From: Bradyrhizobium sp. AT1
Lineage (GTDB): Bacteria > Pseudomonadota > Alphaproteobacteria > Rhizobiales > Xanthobacteraceae
Assembly (NCBI RefSeq): GCF_001590795.1
Contig: NZ_JXDL01000001.1
Location: 5,223,694 to 5,270,801, forward strand
Length of the DNA: 47,108 nt
Direction: 5' to 3'
Shown in pieces: positions 36,632 through 44,401 of the stretch. Below the pieces are notes generated by a model that saw nothing but the letters and a program-made list of their open reading frames with translations, had not been told where the DNA came from and searched no databases. The translations under genes and the position numbers were made by a program. Numbering within the stretch: the first letter of the stretch is position 1; each line of letters opens with the position of its first letter.

Positions 36632-36771
36632 TCGACCTCCGAACGCGCCGCCGGTATCGGGCGCCACGTCTCAGTCGCGCGCTCGGAAAGATCGGTTCAT
36701 GGTTCGCGGAAGCGCTTGTCAGCGAGGCGGTGTACTGTCGCGCGCGTCAGAAGACGTTGCAGAACGCGACA

Positions 36772-37422
36772 CTAGCGTCGCGCCAGGCCCTTGCCCTGCA
36801 TGCGCCAGACCAAGAGATCGATGCGGTCCTGGCCGAAGAACGGCTCGTTCTCGAACACGAAGGTCGGCACGCCCCAATGGCCTGAGGCGGCGTGGTCCTT
36901 CTCGTTTTCCGCGATCACCTGCTCGTAGCGATCCGGATCCTTGGCGATCGCGGCGTCCATCGCGGCAAGATCGAAGCCGGCCTTCGCGGCGGCGCGCGCG
37001 AGGTGATCGCCTTCGTTCCAGCCCGAGACAGAGCCGTCCCACAGCACGCGGGCGATTGCGTCGGTGAAGGCGAGCGAGCGTCCTTCGAGCTGCGCCATCG
37101 CGCCCAGCCGGGTCAGGCGGTGGATGTAGGGTTGCTCGGCCGCGACATCGAAATTCGTCTTGTCCTGCACGATCGGATCGGGCCTCGGAAAACGGAACGG
37201 AATGCCCTCGTGCTGTGCGACGCGCGTGCTGTCGAGCACCACATAGCGAATGAAGTTCGGACTGGCCTTCTTGAAGAAGCCGGGCACGCGCACCGCGAGC
37301 GGATAGACCGGCCGCAGGTTCACGGCGAGATCGTAGTCCGCGACGAGCTTCAGCGTCTTGGGCAGCGCCAGATAGCTGAAGGGGCTGCGGAAGGAGAAGA
37401 ACAGGTCGACGGACAGCGTCAT
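36772..37422 (-). CDS. 2-hydroxychromene-2-carboxylate isomerase / DsbA-like (kappa-GST) protein
   Basis: A 216-aa thioredoxin-fold protein of the HCCA isomerase/kappa-class glutathione transferase family. It starts MTLSVDLFFSFRSPFSYLAL, where the Ser in place of the thioredoxin Cys is the glutathione-activating residue. Later HWGVPTFVFENEPFFGQDRI holds the cis-Pro loop and C-terminal signature. True HCCA isomerases act in naphthalene breakdown, but no aromatic pathway genes are here, so glutathione-dependent isomerase or transferase with unknown substrate is safer. The ATG overlaps the stop of the DUF2867 gene by ATGA. Confidence 0.92.
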   Translation of the reverse strand: MTLSVDLFFSFRSPFSYLALPKTLKLVADYDLAVNLRPVYPLAVRVPGFFKKASPNFIRYVVLDSTRVAQHEGIPFRFPRPDPIVQDKTNFDVAAEQPYIHRLTRLGAMAQLEGRSLAFTDAIARVLWDGSVSGWNEGDHLARAAAKAGFDLAAMDAAIAKDPDRYEQVIAENEKDHAASGHWGVPTFVFENEPFFGQDRIDLLVWRMQGKGLARR

Positions 37423-37906
37423 TGGGCCCGCTCCACGATCCTCCCCATCATGCCGCGGGCCACGAGCTTGTGGAACGGTGTGATGAGCATGAGGTAGGTC
37501 CGACCGAGCAAATTGTTCGTTTTCACCAGAGTGGTCAGGGTGACCTCGCGGCTCGCTGCATCCCCGGCCACGTCGACGACAATGCGAAAATCGAGGTGAG
37601 AATCATTGAAGCCGGCGATCAGCCGCTCCGGCGTCTCGCTCAGCACTGGAAACAGGCCGATCAGGCCGCCGGGCGCATTGGCGCCTTACCCGATGTCTTC
37701 AGCCCGAACGGCGTCACGAGAATGTTGCGAAGGCGCGTCAGCGCACTGACCCAGCGCGGCCCGTTCAAGACCATCCTCGTGCAGGCCTCGCGGGCGTCGA
37801 CTGCCGCCGCGCCGATCTCGACGCTGAACGCGTCGGCGAACTGCGCGCCAGATAGCACCGCGCCGGTGTCGACCTTGGGGATGACTTCGCGAACTTGTCC
37901 GGTCAT
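37419..37906 (-). pseudogene. DUF2867 family protein, frameshifted
   Basis: Two pieces in different frames together make one DUF2867 protein. The N-terminal 81 codons (37906-37661; MTGQVREVIPKVDTGAVLSG ... ILVTPFGLKTSGKAPMRP) end at a TGA. The C-terminal piece continues in the next frame as GGLIGLFPVLSETPERLIAG and SHLDFRIVVDVAGDAASREV to the stop at 37419. Adding one C to the C run at 37671-37673 (minus strand) joins them into 162 codons with no other change. The 5' end overlaps the MATE stop (ATGA) and the 3' end overlaps the next ATG. It is a recent one-base loss or a sequencing error. Confidence 0.85.
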
Positions 37907-39297
37907 CCCGCCAATCTGCGCGTCAGCATCCCGAAACGCAAGATCAGCAACCCGGCATAGACGAACGTCCCGACCGAAAACCCGACCCAGACCCCGACCG
38001 CGCCGAGCCCGGCGTTGAACGCCAGCACCCAGGCGATCGGAAAAGCGATGCCCCAATAGCCGATCGCCGCGAACAGCAGCGTCATTCGGGTGTCGTTGAT
38101 GCCGCGCAGCGCGCCGCCCATGATGGTCTGCAGGCCGTCGGCGATGAAGAAGGTCGCGCCGACCAGCAGCAGCGTCGCGGTCAGCTCGACCGTGGCCGCG
38201 CTGTCGGCGCCGCTGCCGAAGAACAGCTGGCCCAGCCGGTAGCGGCCGAGGATGATCGCGATGGTCAGGGCGGAAACCAATGCGACGCCGAGCACGGCTG
38301 CGGCCAGCCCAGCGCGCCTCACGGCGGCCGGATCGCCGCGGCCGAAGGCGTGGCCGACTCGCACCGTCGCCGCCATGCCGATGCCGAGCGGCACCATGAA
38401 CAGCACGGCGGTGACCTGAAGCGCGATCTGGTGGGCCGCGATCGCGCTGGTCGAGATCAATCCCATCAGCAGTGCCGCCGAAGAGAACAGGCCATATTCC
38501 AGTAGCAAAGAAAACGAGATCGGCGCGCCGATCGCGATCAGCTGACGCATCAGCGGCCAGTCGATCCGCCACAGCCGGGCGAGCGGGCGATAGTCCGAAA
38601 ACGGCTTGCGCAGTCCTGCGATGGCGAGCACCGCGACGAAGGTGCCGAGGTTGACCATCGTGGTCGCAAGTCCCGCGCCGAACAGGCCGAGCTCCGGCAG
38701 GCCGAACAGGCCGTGGATCAGGGCATAGACCAGCGCGGCATTGACCGGGATCGCCGCGAGCGTGATCCACAGCGGCGGCTGCGGCCGGTTCACCGCGCTC
38801 ATCATGCTGCGCACCGCGATGAAGCCGAGCGCCGGCGCGATGCCCCAGGCGAGGCCGTTGAGATAGCGCTGCGCCAGCGCGGCCGGCTGCGGCATCTGAC
38901 CCAGGGCGAGCAGGATCTGCTCGCCATAGAGCGGCGAGGCCATCATCGGCAGCGAGATGAGAAGCGCGGCCCACAGCCCGACGCGTAAGGAACGGCGGAT
39001 GCGCCTGACGTCGCCGGCGCCGAAGGCCTGCGCCGCCAGCGGCGACACCGCCGACATCAGTCCGAGCCCGAAGGTGAAGCTGACGAAATACACCGTATGT
39101 GCCAGTGCGGCTGCTGCGACCGCACTCTCGCCGAGATGACCGATCATCGCCAGATCGGTCGTGATCATCGCGATCTGCCCGAGCTGCGTCAGCATCATCG
39201 GCACGGCCAGCCGCAGCGTCTCGACGAACTCTTGCGCGAGATGGTTTTGCGGCACGCCGGCTTGCGGCTGCGCATGATGTTCAACGCTGTCGAGCAT
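37903..39297 (-). CDS. MATE family efflux transporter
   Basis: A 464-aa inner-membrane transporter with 12 predicted spans, of the NorM-like multidrug and toxin extrusion family, which uses Na+ or H+ gradients to expel cationic drugs or metabolites. It shows the family start (LRLAVPMMLTQLGQIAMITT), the repeated second-half equivalent and GIGMAATVRVGHAFGRGDP (about 300-318). It is the first gene of a translationally coupled operon with the DUF2867 gene and the HCCA-type isomerase. ATG at 39297; a repeat element lies directly upstream. Confidence 0.95.
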   Translation of the reverse strand: MLDSVEHHAQPQAGVPQNHLAQEFVETLRLAVPMMLTQLGQIAMITTDLAMIGHLGESAVAAAALAHTVYFVSFTFGLGLMSAVSPLAAQAFGAGDVRRIRRSLRVGLWAALLISLPMMASPLYGEQILLALGQMPQPAALAQRYLNGLAWGIAPALGFIAVRSMMSAVNRPQPPLWITLAAIPVNAALVYALIHGLFGLPELGLFGAGLATTMVNLGTFVAVLAIAGLRKPFSDYRPLARLWRIDWPLMRQLIAIGAPISFSLLLEYGLFSSAALLMGLISTSAIAAHQIALQVTAVLFMVPLGIGMAATVRVGHAFGRGDPAAVRRAGLAAAVLGVALVSALTIAIILGRYRLGQLFFGSGADSAATVELTATLLLVGATFFIADGLQTIMGGALRGINDTRMTLLFAAIGYWGIAFPIAWVLAFNAGLGAVGVWVGFSVGTFVYAGLLILRFGMLTRRLAG

Positions 39298-39344
39298 GGC
39301 GGGTGCTTAGCACGGGGGAGATGCCAAATACATGGCTCGTATTT

Positions 39345-39495
39345 TCCCTCTCCCCTTCTGGGAGAGGGTGGCTCGCCGCGATAGCGGCGAGACGGGTGAG
39401 GGGTATCTGTCCGCGAATCCAACTCTCATTCGAGAGGCTGAGAGAACCCCTCATCCGGCGCTGCGCGCCACCTTCTCCCACAAGGGGAGAAGGAA
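39345..39495. repeat. Dispersed ~150-bp intergenic repeat, copy B
   Basis: Reverse-complement partner of the element at 32550-32698: TCCCTCTCCCCTTCTGGGAG, the hairpin CTCGCCGCGATAGCGGCGAG, and the end CCCACAAGGGGAGAAGG. It lies between the murA stop and the MATE start. The two copies flank about 6.6 kb in inverted orientation. Confidence 0.85.
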
Positions 39496-39505
39496 GAAGA
39501 CCGCC

Positions 39506-40801
39506 TCAGCCCTTCCGCTCGGGCACGCGCTTGATCTTCGCGCCGAGCGCGTTGAGGCGCTCCTCGATGCGCTCGTAACCGCGTTCGATCTGGTCGGCGT
39601 TGTTGATGGTCGAGGTGCCCTGGGCGCATACGGCCGCGAGCAGCATCGCCATGCCGGCGCGGATGTCGGGTGAGGTCATGGTTGCGCCGTGCAGGCGGCT
39701 GGGACCGGCGATGATCGCGCGGTGCGGATCGCACAGCACGATGCGCGCGCCCATCGCGATCAGCTTGTCGACGAAGAACATCCGGGACTCGAACATCTTC
39801 TCGAACATCAGGATCACGCCCTCGCACTGCGTGGCGGTGACGATCGCGATCGACATCAGATCGGCCGGGAAGGCCGGCCAGGGCTGGTCTTCCAGTTTCG
39901 GCACGTGGCCGCCGAAATCGTCCTGGATCTTCAATGTTTGATTGGACGGCACGATGAGATCGTCGCCCTCGACGCGGCAGACGATGCCGAGCCGCTCGAA
40001 GCCCATGCGGATCGAGCGCAGATGCTCGACGCCGGCGCGCGTGATGCGCAAGGGAGAGCGCGTCACCGCGGCGAGCCCGATCAGCGAGCCGACCTCGATG
40101 TGGTCGGGCTGGATCCGATAGGTCGCTTCCCCCAGCGTCGCCGGACCGTGCACGACCATGGTGTTGGTGCCGATGCCTTCGATTCTGGCGCCGAGCGCGA
40201 CCAGGAAATTGGCAAGGTCCTGCACATGCGGCTCGGAGGCCGCGTTGCGCAAATAGGTGACGCCGTCGGCGGCGACCGCCGCCACCAGCGCGTTCTCGGT
40301 CGCGGTGACGCTGGGCTCGTCGAGGAACACGTCGGCGCCGGCCAGCTTGGGCGCGCGGAATTCGAGCCGGTCGGTCGCGGTGACCTTGGCGCCGAGTTGC
40401 TCCAGCGCCAGCACATGGGTGTCGAGGCGGCGGCGGCCGATGACGTCGCCGCCGGGCGGCGGCAGCATCACTTCGCCGCAGCGCGCGAGCAGGGGGCCCG
40501 CCAGCAGGATCGAGGCGCGGATCCGCACGCACAGCTCGGGGTCGAGGTCGGCGGCGCGGATGCTCTTGGCGTGGATGTGAAGCGTGTTGCGGGCGGTCCA
40601 TTCCGCGGACGCGCCGACCGAGCGGATCAGCTCGACCAGCGTCTCGGTGTCACGGATCCGCGGCACGTTCTCCAGCGTCACCGGATGCGAGGTGAGCAGG
40701 GCGGCGGCGATGATCGGCAGCGCCGAATTCTTGTTGCCGGACGGCTCGATCGAGCCCGAGAGCCGGTGACCGCCCTCGACGATGTACTGGATGGGCGCCA
40801 C
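39506..40801 (-). CDS. murA: UDP-N-acetylglucosamine 1-carboxyvinyltransferase (MurA), Asp in place of the active-site Cys
   Basis: MurA transfers enolpyruvate from PEP to UDP-GlcNAc, the first committed step of peptidoglycan synthesis. The 431-aa product has SGNKNSALPIIAAAL (Lys24-Asn25 correspond to Lys22-Asn23 of E. coli), the Arg-rich IGRRRLDTH loop, FPADLMSIAI (Asp305 equivalent), SPDIRAGMAMLL and GYERIEERLNALGAKI. At the fosfomycin-sensitive site the sequence is PPPGGDVIGRR: Asp119 replaces the usual Cys115. Asp at this site is known from Mycobacterium tuberculosis and chlamydial MurA, where it gives fosfomycin resistance with activity kept. The start is a GTG at 40801 (VAPIQYIVEGG); the open frame upstream has no family match. 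Confidence 0.95.
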   Translation of the reverse strand: MAPIQYIVEGGHRLSGSIEPSGNKNSALPIIAAALLTSHPVTLENVPRIRDTETLVELIRSVGASAEWTARNTLHIHAKSIRAADLDPELCVRIRASILLAGPLLARCGEVMLPPPGGDVIGRRRLDTHVLALEQLGAKVTATDRLEFRAPKLAGADVFLDEPSVTATENALVAAVAADGVTYLRNAASEPHVQDLANFLVALGARIEGIGTNTMVVHGPATLGEATYRIQPDHIEVGSLIGLAAVTRSPLRITRAGVEHLRSIRMGFERLGIVCRVEGDDLIVPSNQTLKIQDDFGGHVPKLEDQPWPAFPADLMSIAIVTATQCEGVILMFEKMFESRMFFVDKLIAMGARIVLCDPHRAIIAGPSRLHGATMTSPDIRAGMAMLLAAVCAQGTSTINNADQIERGYERIEERLNALGAKIKRVPERKG

Positions 40802-40941
40802 GTCGGTTTTCTCCGTCCTGTTGCGGTGGGGCGGGCTGCTTCGGAGGCGGAAACTACCGAGAATTGAGCAGGGTAGCAATTCTGCACTTGTTGCGGCGAA
40901 AGCCGCCGATTGGCCCTGAACGGGCCCGCTGGCACAGGCGT

Positions 40942-41409
40942 TTAGAACAGACCGATGATATTGGCCACCACATAAAGGATCACGATCAGCATCAAGACGC
41001 CCATGGCGAGGAACGAGATTTCGACGGCAATGGCGCCGGCCCCAAGCGCGGCCGCGACGCCCGCCAGGAGCCTCTCCTCGCGAAACACGAGGGCAAGGAC
41101 CGAAAACAGGATGGCGAGCAGGCCGAGCGAGATCGCGCCGATCGAGGACGCCTCCCTCAATTGGCTTCCGGTCGACTTCTCTCGCGGCGGCGCCTGATAT
41201 TCGACGCCCTTGACGCGTGCGATCAGGCGATCCTTGAGGCGATGACCGGTGTCGACAATCACCTTGTCCGCCGGCGGTGGCGGGTAGATCGCGGGAATGA
41301 CCCAGTGCGGCAACACCGCCGCGATCAGCGCCAGCAAACCGACGATGCTACCGATCACGCCGAGACGGCGGGAGGGGAGAGCGGAACCGGTGGCTGCAGA
41401 GGCGGTCAT
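40942..41409 (-). CDS. Small inner-membrane protein of unknown function
   Basis: A 155-aa protein with four hydrophobic segments: RLGVIGSIVGLLALIAAVLP, AISLGLLAILFSVLALVF, RLLAGVAAALGAGAIAVE and FLAMGVLMLIVILYVVANI. Between the first and second lies a roughly 50-residue loop, probably periplasmic (DKVIVDTGHRLKDRLIAR). No known domain is recognised. I take the ATG at 41409 (MTASAATGS); an ATG 13 codons upstream is also possible. Neighbours are murA (140 bp downstream) and gyrB (268 bp upstream), without clear functional link. Confidence 0.72.
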   Translation of the reverse strand: MTASAATGSALPSRRLGVIGSIVGLLALIAAVLPHWVIPAIYPPPPADKVIVDTGHRLKDRLIARVKGVEYQAPPREKSTGSQLREASSIGAISLGLLAILFSVLALVFREERLLAGVAAALGAGAIAVEISFLAMGVLMLIVILYVVANIIGLF

Positions 41410-41510
41410 GACACGATAATTCCCGGCCGGTACTGGCCTTGGGTTCATGCCGTTTCGTCGCGATGACGGCGAGTGAGGTTCAGTCGAGGTGTCTCCGCGA
41501 AGGCGGTGCG

Positions 41511-41630
41511 CTCCCTCCCCCGCTCGCGGGGGAAGGCTGGGGAGAGGGTGCCTCCGCAATGGGATAATCCCCGAGAGGAGAAAGCCCCCACCCGGCGCTT
41601 CGCGCCGACCTCCCCCGCAAGCGGGAGAGG
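41511..41630. repeat. Dispersed intergenic inverted repeat between gyrB and the membrane protein gene
   Basis: CTCCCTCCCCCGCTCGCGGG ... CCTCCCCCGCAAGCGGGAGA, with the small hairpin GGCGCTTCGCGCC. It belongs to the same broad class as copies A and B (CTCCC ends, GCGCTTCGCGC core, CACCCGGCG) but with a different, shorter middle. It fills much of the 268-bp gap. Confidence 0.7.
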
Positions 41631-41677
41631 TTGCAGCGAGCCTCTGACAGGCAGCTCGAAACCCAATGCCAACGGCC

Positions 41678-44113
41678 TCAGATGTCGATCGTCGCGCTCA
41701 GCGAATGTTCCTGGATGAAGTCGCGGCGCGGCTCGACCACGTCGCCCATCAGCTTGGTGAAGATGTCGTCGGCCTCGTCGACCTCCTTGACCTTCACCTG
41801 CAGCAGCGAGCGTGCGTCGGTATCCAGCGTCGTCTCCCACAGCTGTTCCGGGTTCATCTCGCCGAGCCCTTTGTAGCGCTGAAGCGTGATGCCCTTGCGG
41901 CCAGCGTCGGTCACGGCGTCGAACAGATCGACCGGGCCGTAGACCATGTGCTCGACGTCCTTTCGCCGCAGCCTGCCGGGGCGGACATACACGTCCTGGA
42001 GCTTCACCGTGTACTCGTCGAGCTTGCGCGCCTCGACCGAGCCCAGGAAGGCGTCGTCGATAATGGCGGCGTCCTTGACGCCGCGCACCGTGCGCTCGAA
42101 CTGGAAGCCCTGGCCTTCGACATATTGCCCGACCCAGCCGCGCTCGACTTCCTCGGAGAGAGTGTCCAGGCGCCCGGCGATATATTGCGCGGCCGCGGCG
42201 GCCTTCTCGGGGTCGCCGTAGATCGCCTTGTTGAGCACGCCGGTAATGGCAGCCTGCTCGATCACCTTGCGATTGTAGCGGTTGTGCAGGTTGCGCAGGA
42301 TGCCGCGGACGATACGAGCGTCATCCACCAGCGAACGCAAATCGCGGCCGGTGCGATCGCCGCCGGTGCCGGGAATGTAGACGCAGTCGTCGAGCCCGGT
42401 GTCGATCAGATAGTCTTCCAGCGCCCGCTCGTCTTTCAGGTATTGCTCGGACTTGCCTCTGCTAACCTTATAGAGCGGCGGCTGTGCAATGTAGAGATAG
42501 CCGCCATCGATGATCTCGCGCATCTGGCGGTAGAAGAAGGTCAGCAGCAGCGTGCGGATGTGGGCGCCGTCGACGTCGGCGTCCGTCATCACGATGATCT
42601 TGTGATAGCGCAGCTTCTCGATCGAAAACTCGTCGCCGATGCTCGTTCCGAGCGCGGTGATCAGCGTGCCGATCTGCTCGCTGCCCAGCATCTTGTCGGG
42701 ACGAACGCGTTCGACGTTGAGGATCTTGCCGCGCAGCGGCAAGACGGCCTGGAATTCGCGGTTGCGGCCCTGCTTGGCGCTGCCGCCTGCCGAGTCACCC
42801 TCGACGATGAAGAGTTCGGATTTGGCCGGATCCTTTTCCTGGCAGTCGGCGAGCTTGCCGGGCAGCGAGGAGACCGAGAGCGGGCTCTTGCGCGTCAGCT
42901 CGCGCGCTTTTCGCGCGGCTTCGCGCGCCGCTGCCGCCTGGATCACCTTGCCGACGATCATCTTGGCTTCGGTGGGATGCTCCTCGAACCAGGCCTGCAG
43001 CGCCTCGTTGAGCACGTTCTCCACCACGGGACGCACTTCCGAGGACACCAGCTTGTCCTTGGTCTGCGACGAAAATTTCGGATCGGGCACCTTCACCGAC
43101 AGCACGGCAGTGAGGCCTTCGCGGCAGTCGTCGCCTGTCAGCGCGATCTTTTCCTTCTTCGCGTTGGCCTCGGCATAGCCGTTGACCTGGCGCGTCAGCG
43201 CGCCGCGGAAGCCGGCCAGATGGGTGCCGCCGTCACGCTGCGGGATGTTGTTGGTGAAGCACAGCACGTTCTCGTGGTAGCTGTCGTTCCACCACAAAGC
43301 CGCCTCGACGCCGATGCCGTTGGCTTCCGCGCGCACCATGATCGGCGCCGGCACGATCGCCTTCTTGTTGCGGTCGAGATATTTGACGAATTCCTCGACG
43401 CCGCCGGAATAGTGCATCTCCTCGCGCTTCTCGACCGCATGACGCATGTCGGAGAGGGCGATGTTGACGCCGGAATTGAGGAAGGCGAGCTCGCGCAGCC
43501 GATGCTCGAGCGTCGCGAAATCATATTCGATGTTCTTGAAGGTCTCGCCCGAGGCGAGGAACGTTACCTCGGTGCCGCGCTTGCCCGGCGCATCGCCGAC
43601 GACCTTGAGCGGCGCCACGGCATCGCCATGGGCGAACTCGATATAGTGCTCCTTGTTGTCGCGCCAGATCCGCAAGCCGAGCTTGCTCGACAGCGCGTTG
43701 ACGACGGAGACGCCGACGCCGTGAAGGCCGCCGGAAACCTTGTAGGAGTTCTGGTCGAACTTACCGCCGGCGTGGAGCTGGGTCATGATGACCTCGGCCG
43801 CCGAGATGCCTTCGCCCTTGTGGATGTCGACGGGAATGCCGCGGCCGTCGTCGCGCACGGTGACGGAATTGTCGGCGTTGAGCACGACGTCGACGCGCGT
43901 GGCGTGACCCGCCAGCGCTTCGTCGATCGCGTTGTCGACGACTTCGTAGACCATGTGGTGCAGGCCCGAACCGTCATCGGTGTCGCCGATATACATGCCG
44001 GGGCGCTTGCGAACGGCATCGAGACCCTTGAGCACGCGGATCGATTCCGCACCGTAATCGCTCGGATTGGAGGGCTCGTTTTCGGCAGCTTGCTGCCGAG
44101 CAGGTTCTGTCAT
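41678..44113 (-). CDS. gyrB: DNA gyrase subunit B
   Basis: The ATPase subunit of DNA gyrase, which introduces negative supercoils. The 811-aa product has the GHKL ATPase domain (about 20-230; VYEVVDNAIDEALAGHA, RDDGRGIPVDIHKGEG, GGLHGVGVSVVNALS), the transducer domain, and the TOPRIM domain with EGDSAGGSAKQGRNREFQA and MTDADVDGAHIRTLLLTFF. The C-terminal motif RYKGLGEMNPEQLWETTLD is intact. The length matches Bradyrhizobium GyrB. The ATG at 44113 (MTEPARQQAAENE) is used; the frame is open upstream without family match. The long open frame on the other strand is a shadow. Confidence 0.98.
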   Translation of the reverse strand: MTEPARQQAAENEPSNPSDYGAESIRVLKGLDAVRKRPGMYIGDTDDGSGLHHMVYEVVDNAIDEALAGHATRVDVVLNADNSVTVRDDGRGIPVDIHKGEGISAAEVIMTQLHAGGKFDQNSYKVSGGLHGVGVSVVNALSSKLGLRIWRDNKEHYIEFAHGDAVAPLKVVGDAPGKRGTEVTFLASGETFKNIEYDFATLEHRLRELAFLNSGVNIALSDMRHAVEKREEMHYSGGVEEFVKYLDRNKKAIVPAPIMVRAEANGIGVEAALWWNDSYHENVLCFTNNIPQRDGGTHLAGFRGALTRQVNGYAEANAKKEKIALTGDDCREGLTAVLSVKVPDPKFSSQTKDKLVSSEVRPVVENVLNEALQAWFEEHPTEAKMIVGKVIQAAAAREAARKARELTRKSPLSVSSLPGKLADCQEKDPAKSELFIVEGDSAGGSAKQGRNREFQAVLPLRGKILNVERVRPDKMLGSEQIGTLITALGTSIGDEFSIEKLRYHKIIVMTDADVDGAHIRTLLLTFFYRQMREIIDGGYLYIAQPPLYKVSRGKSEQYLKDERALEDYLIDTGLDDCVYIPGTGGDRTGRDLRSLVDDARIVRGILRNLHNRYNRKVIEQAAITGVLNKAIYGDPEKAAAAAQYIAGRLDTLSEEVERGWVGQYVEGQGFQFERTVRGVKDAAIIDDAFLGSVEARKLDEYTVKLQDVYVRPGRLRRKDVEHMVYGPVDLFDAVTDAGRKGITLQRYKGLGEMNPEQLWETTLDTDARSLLQVKVKEVDEADDIFTKLMGDVVEPRRDFIQEHSLSATIDI

Positions 44114-44349
44114 GAGAGGCCTTCGAGATGTCGCCCGAATCAGCCGCGCAAAAGGCGCTGATTTGCGAGCTATTTGTGCCATGAAAGCGGGATTGCGCCT
44201 AGCGCAAAGTATGCTGCCGCAACCCTTTGAGGAGATAGGGTTTTTTGGTCGGTTTTCAAGGCGCGCGAGGGCCGATTTGAGGGCTCGAAAAAAGCGCGAT
44301 TCGAAGGGGTGATCTGGGGTTTCGAAAGGCGTGGTTTTTGCGGGTCTGG

Positions 44350-44382
44350 GACCCTCTCCCGCAAGCAAGCAGGAGAGGGAGC
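44350..44382. repeat. Remnant of the CTCTCCC intergenic repeat class
   Basis: The 288-bp gap between gyrB and the next gene contains GACCCTCTCCCGCAAGCAAG followed by CAGGAGAGGGAGCG, a hairpin with the end sequence of the dispersed repeats at 32550, 39345 and 41511 but lacking the middle. Otherwise I see only the gyrB upstream region, with no confident promoter. Confidence 0.5.
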
Positions 44383-44401
44383 GCAGCGGCCTCGCGGAAG
44401 C

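Noticed and set aside
41666..44161. Plus-strand open frame of 831 codons opposite gyrB
   Set aside because: It is the antisense of gyrB, a typical GC-bias shadow; gyrB carries all expected motifs.
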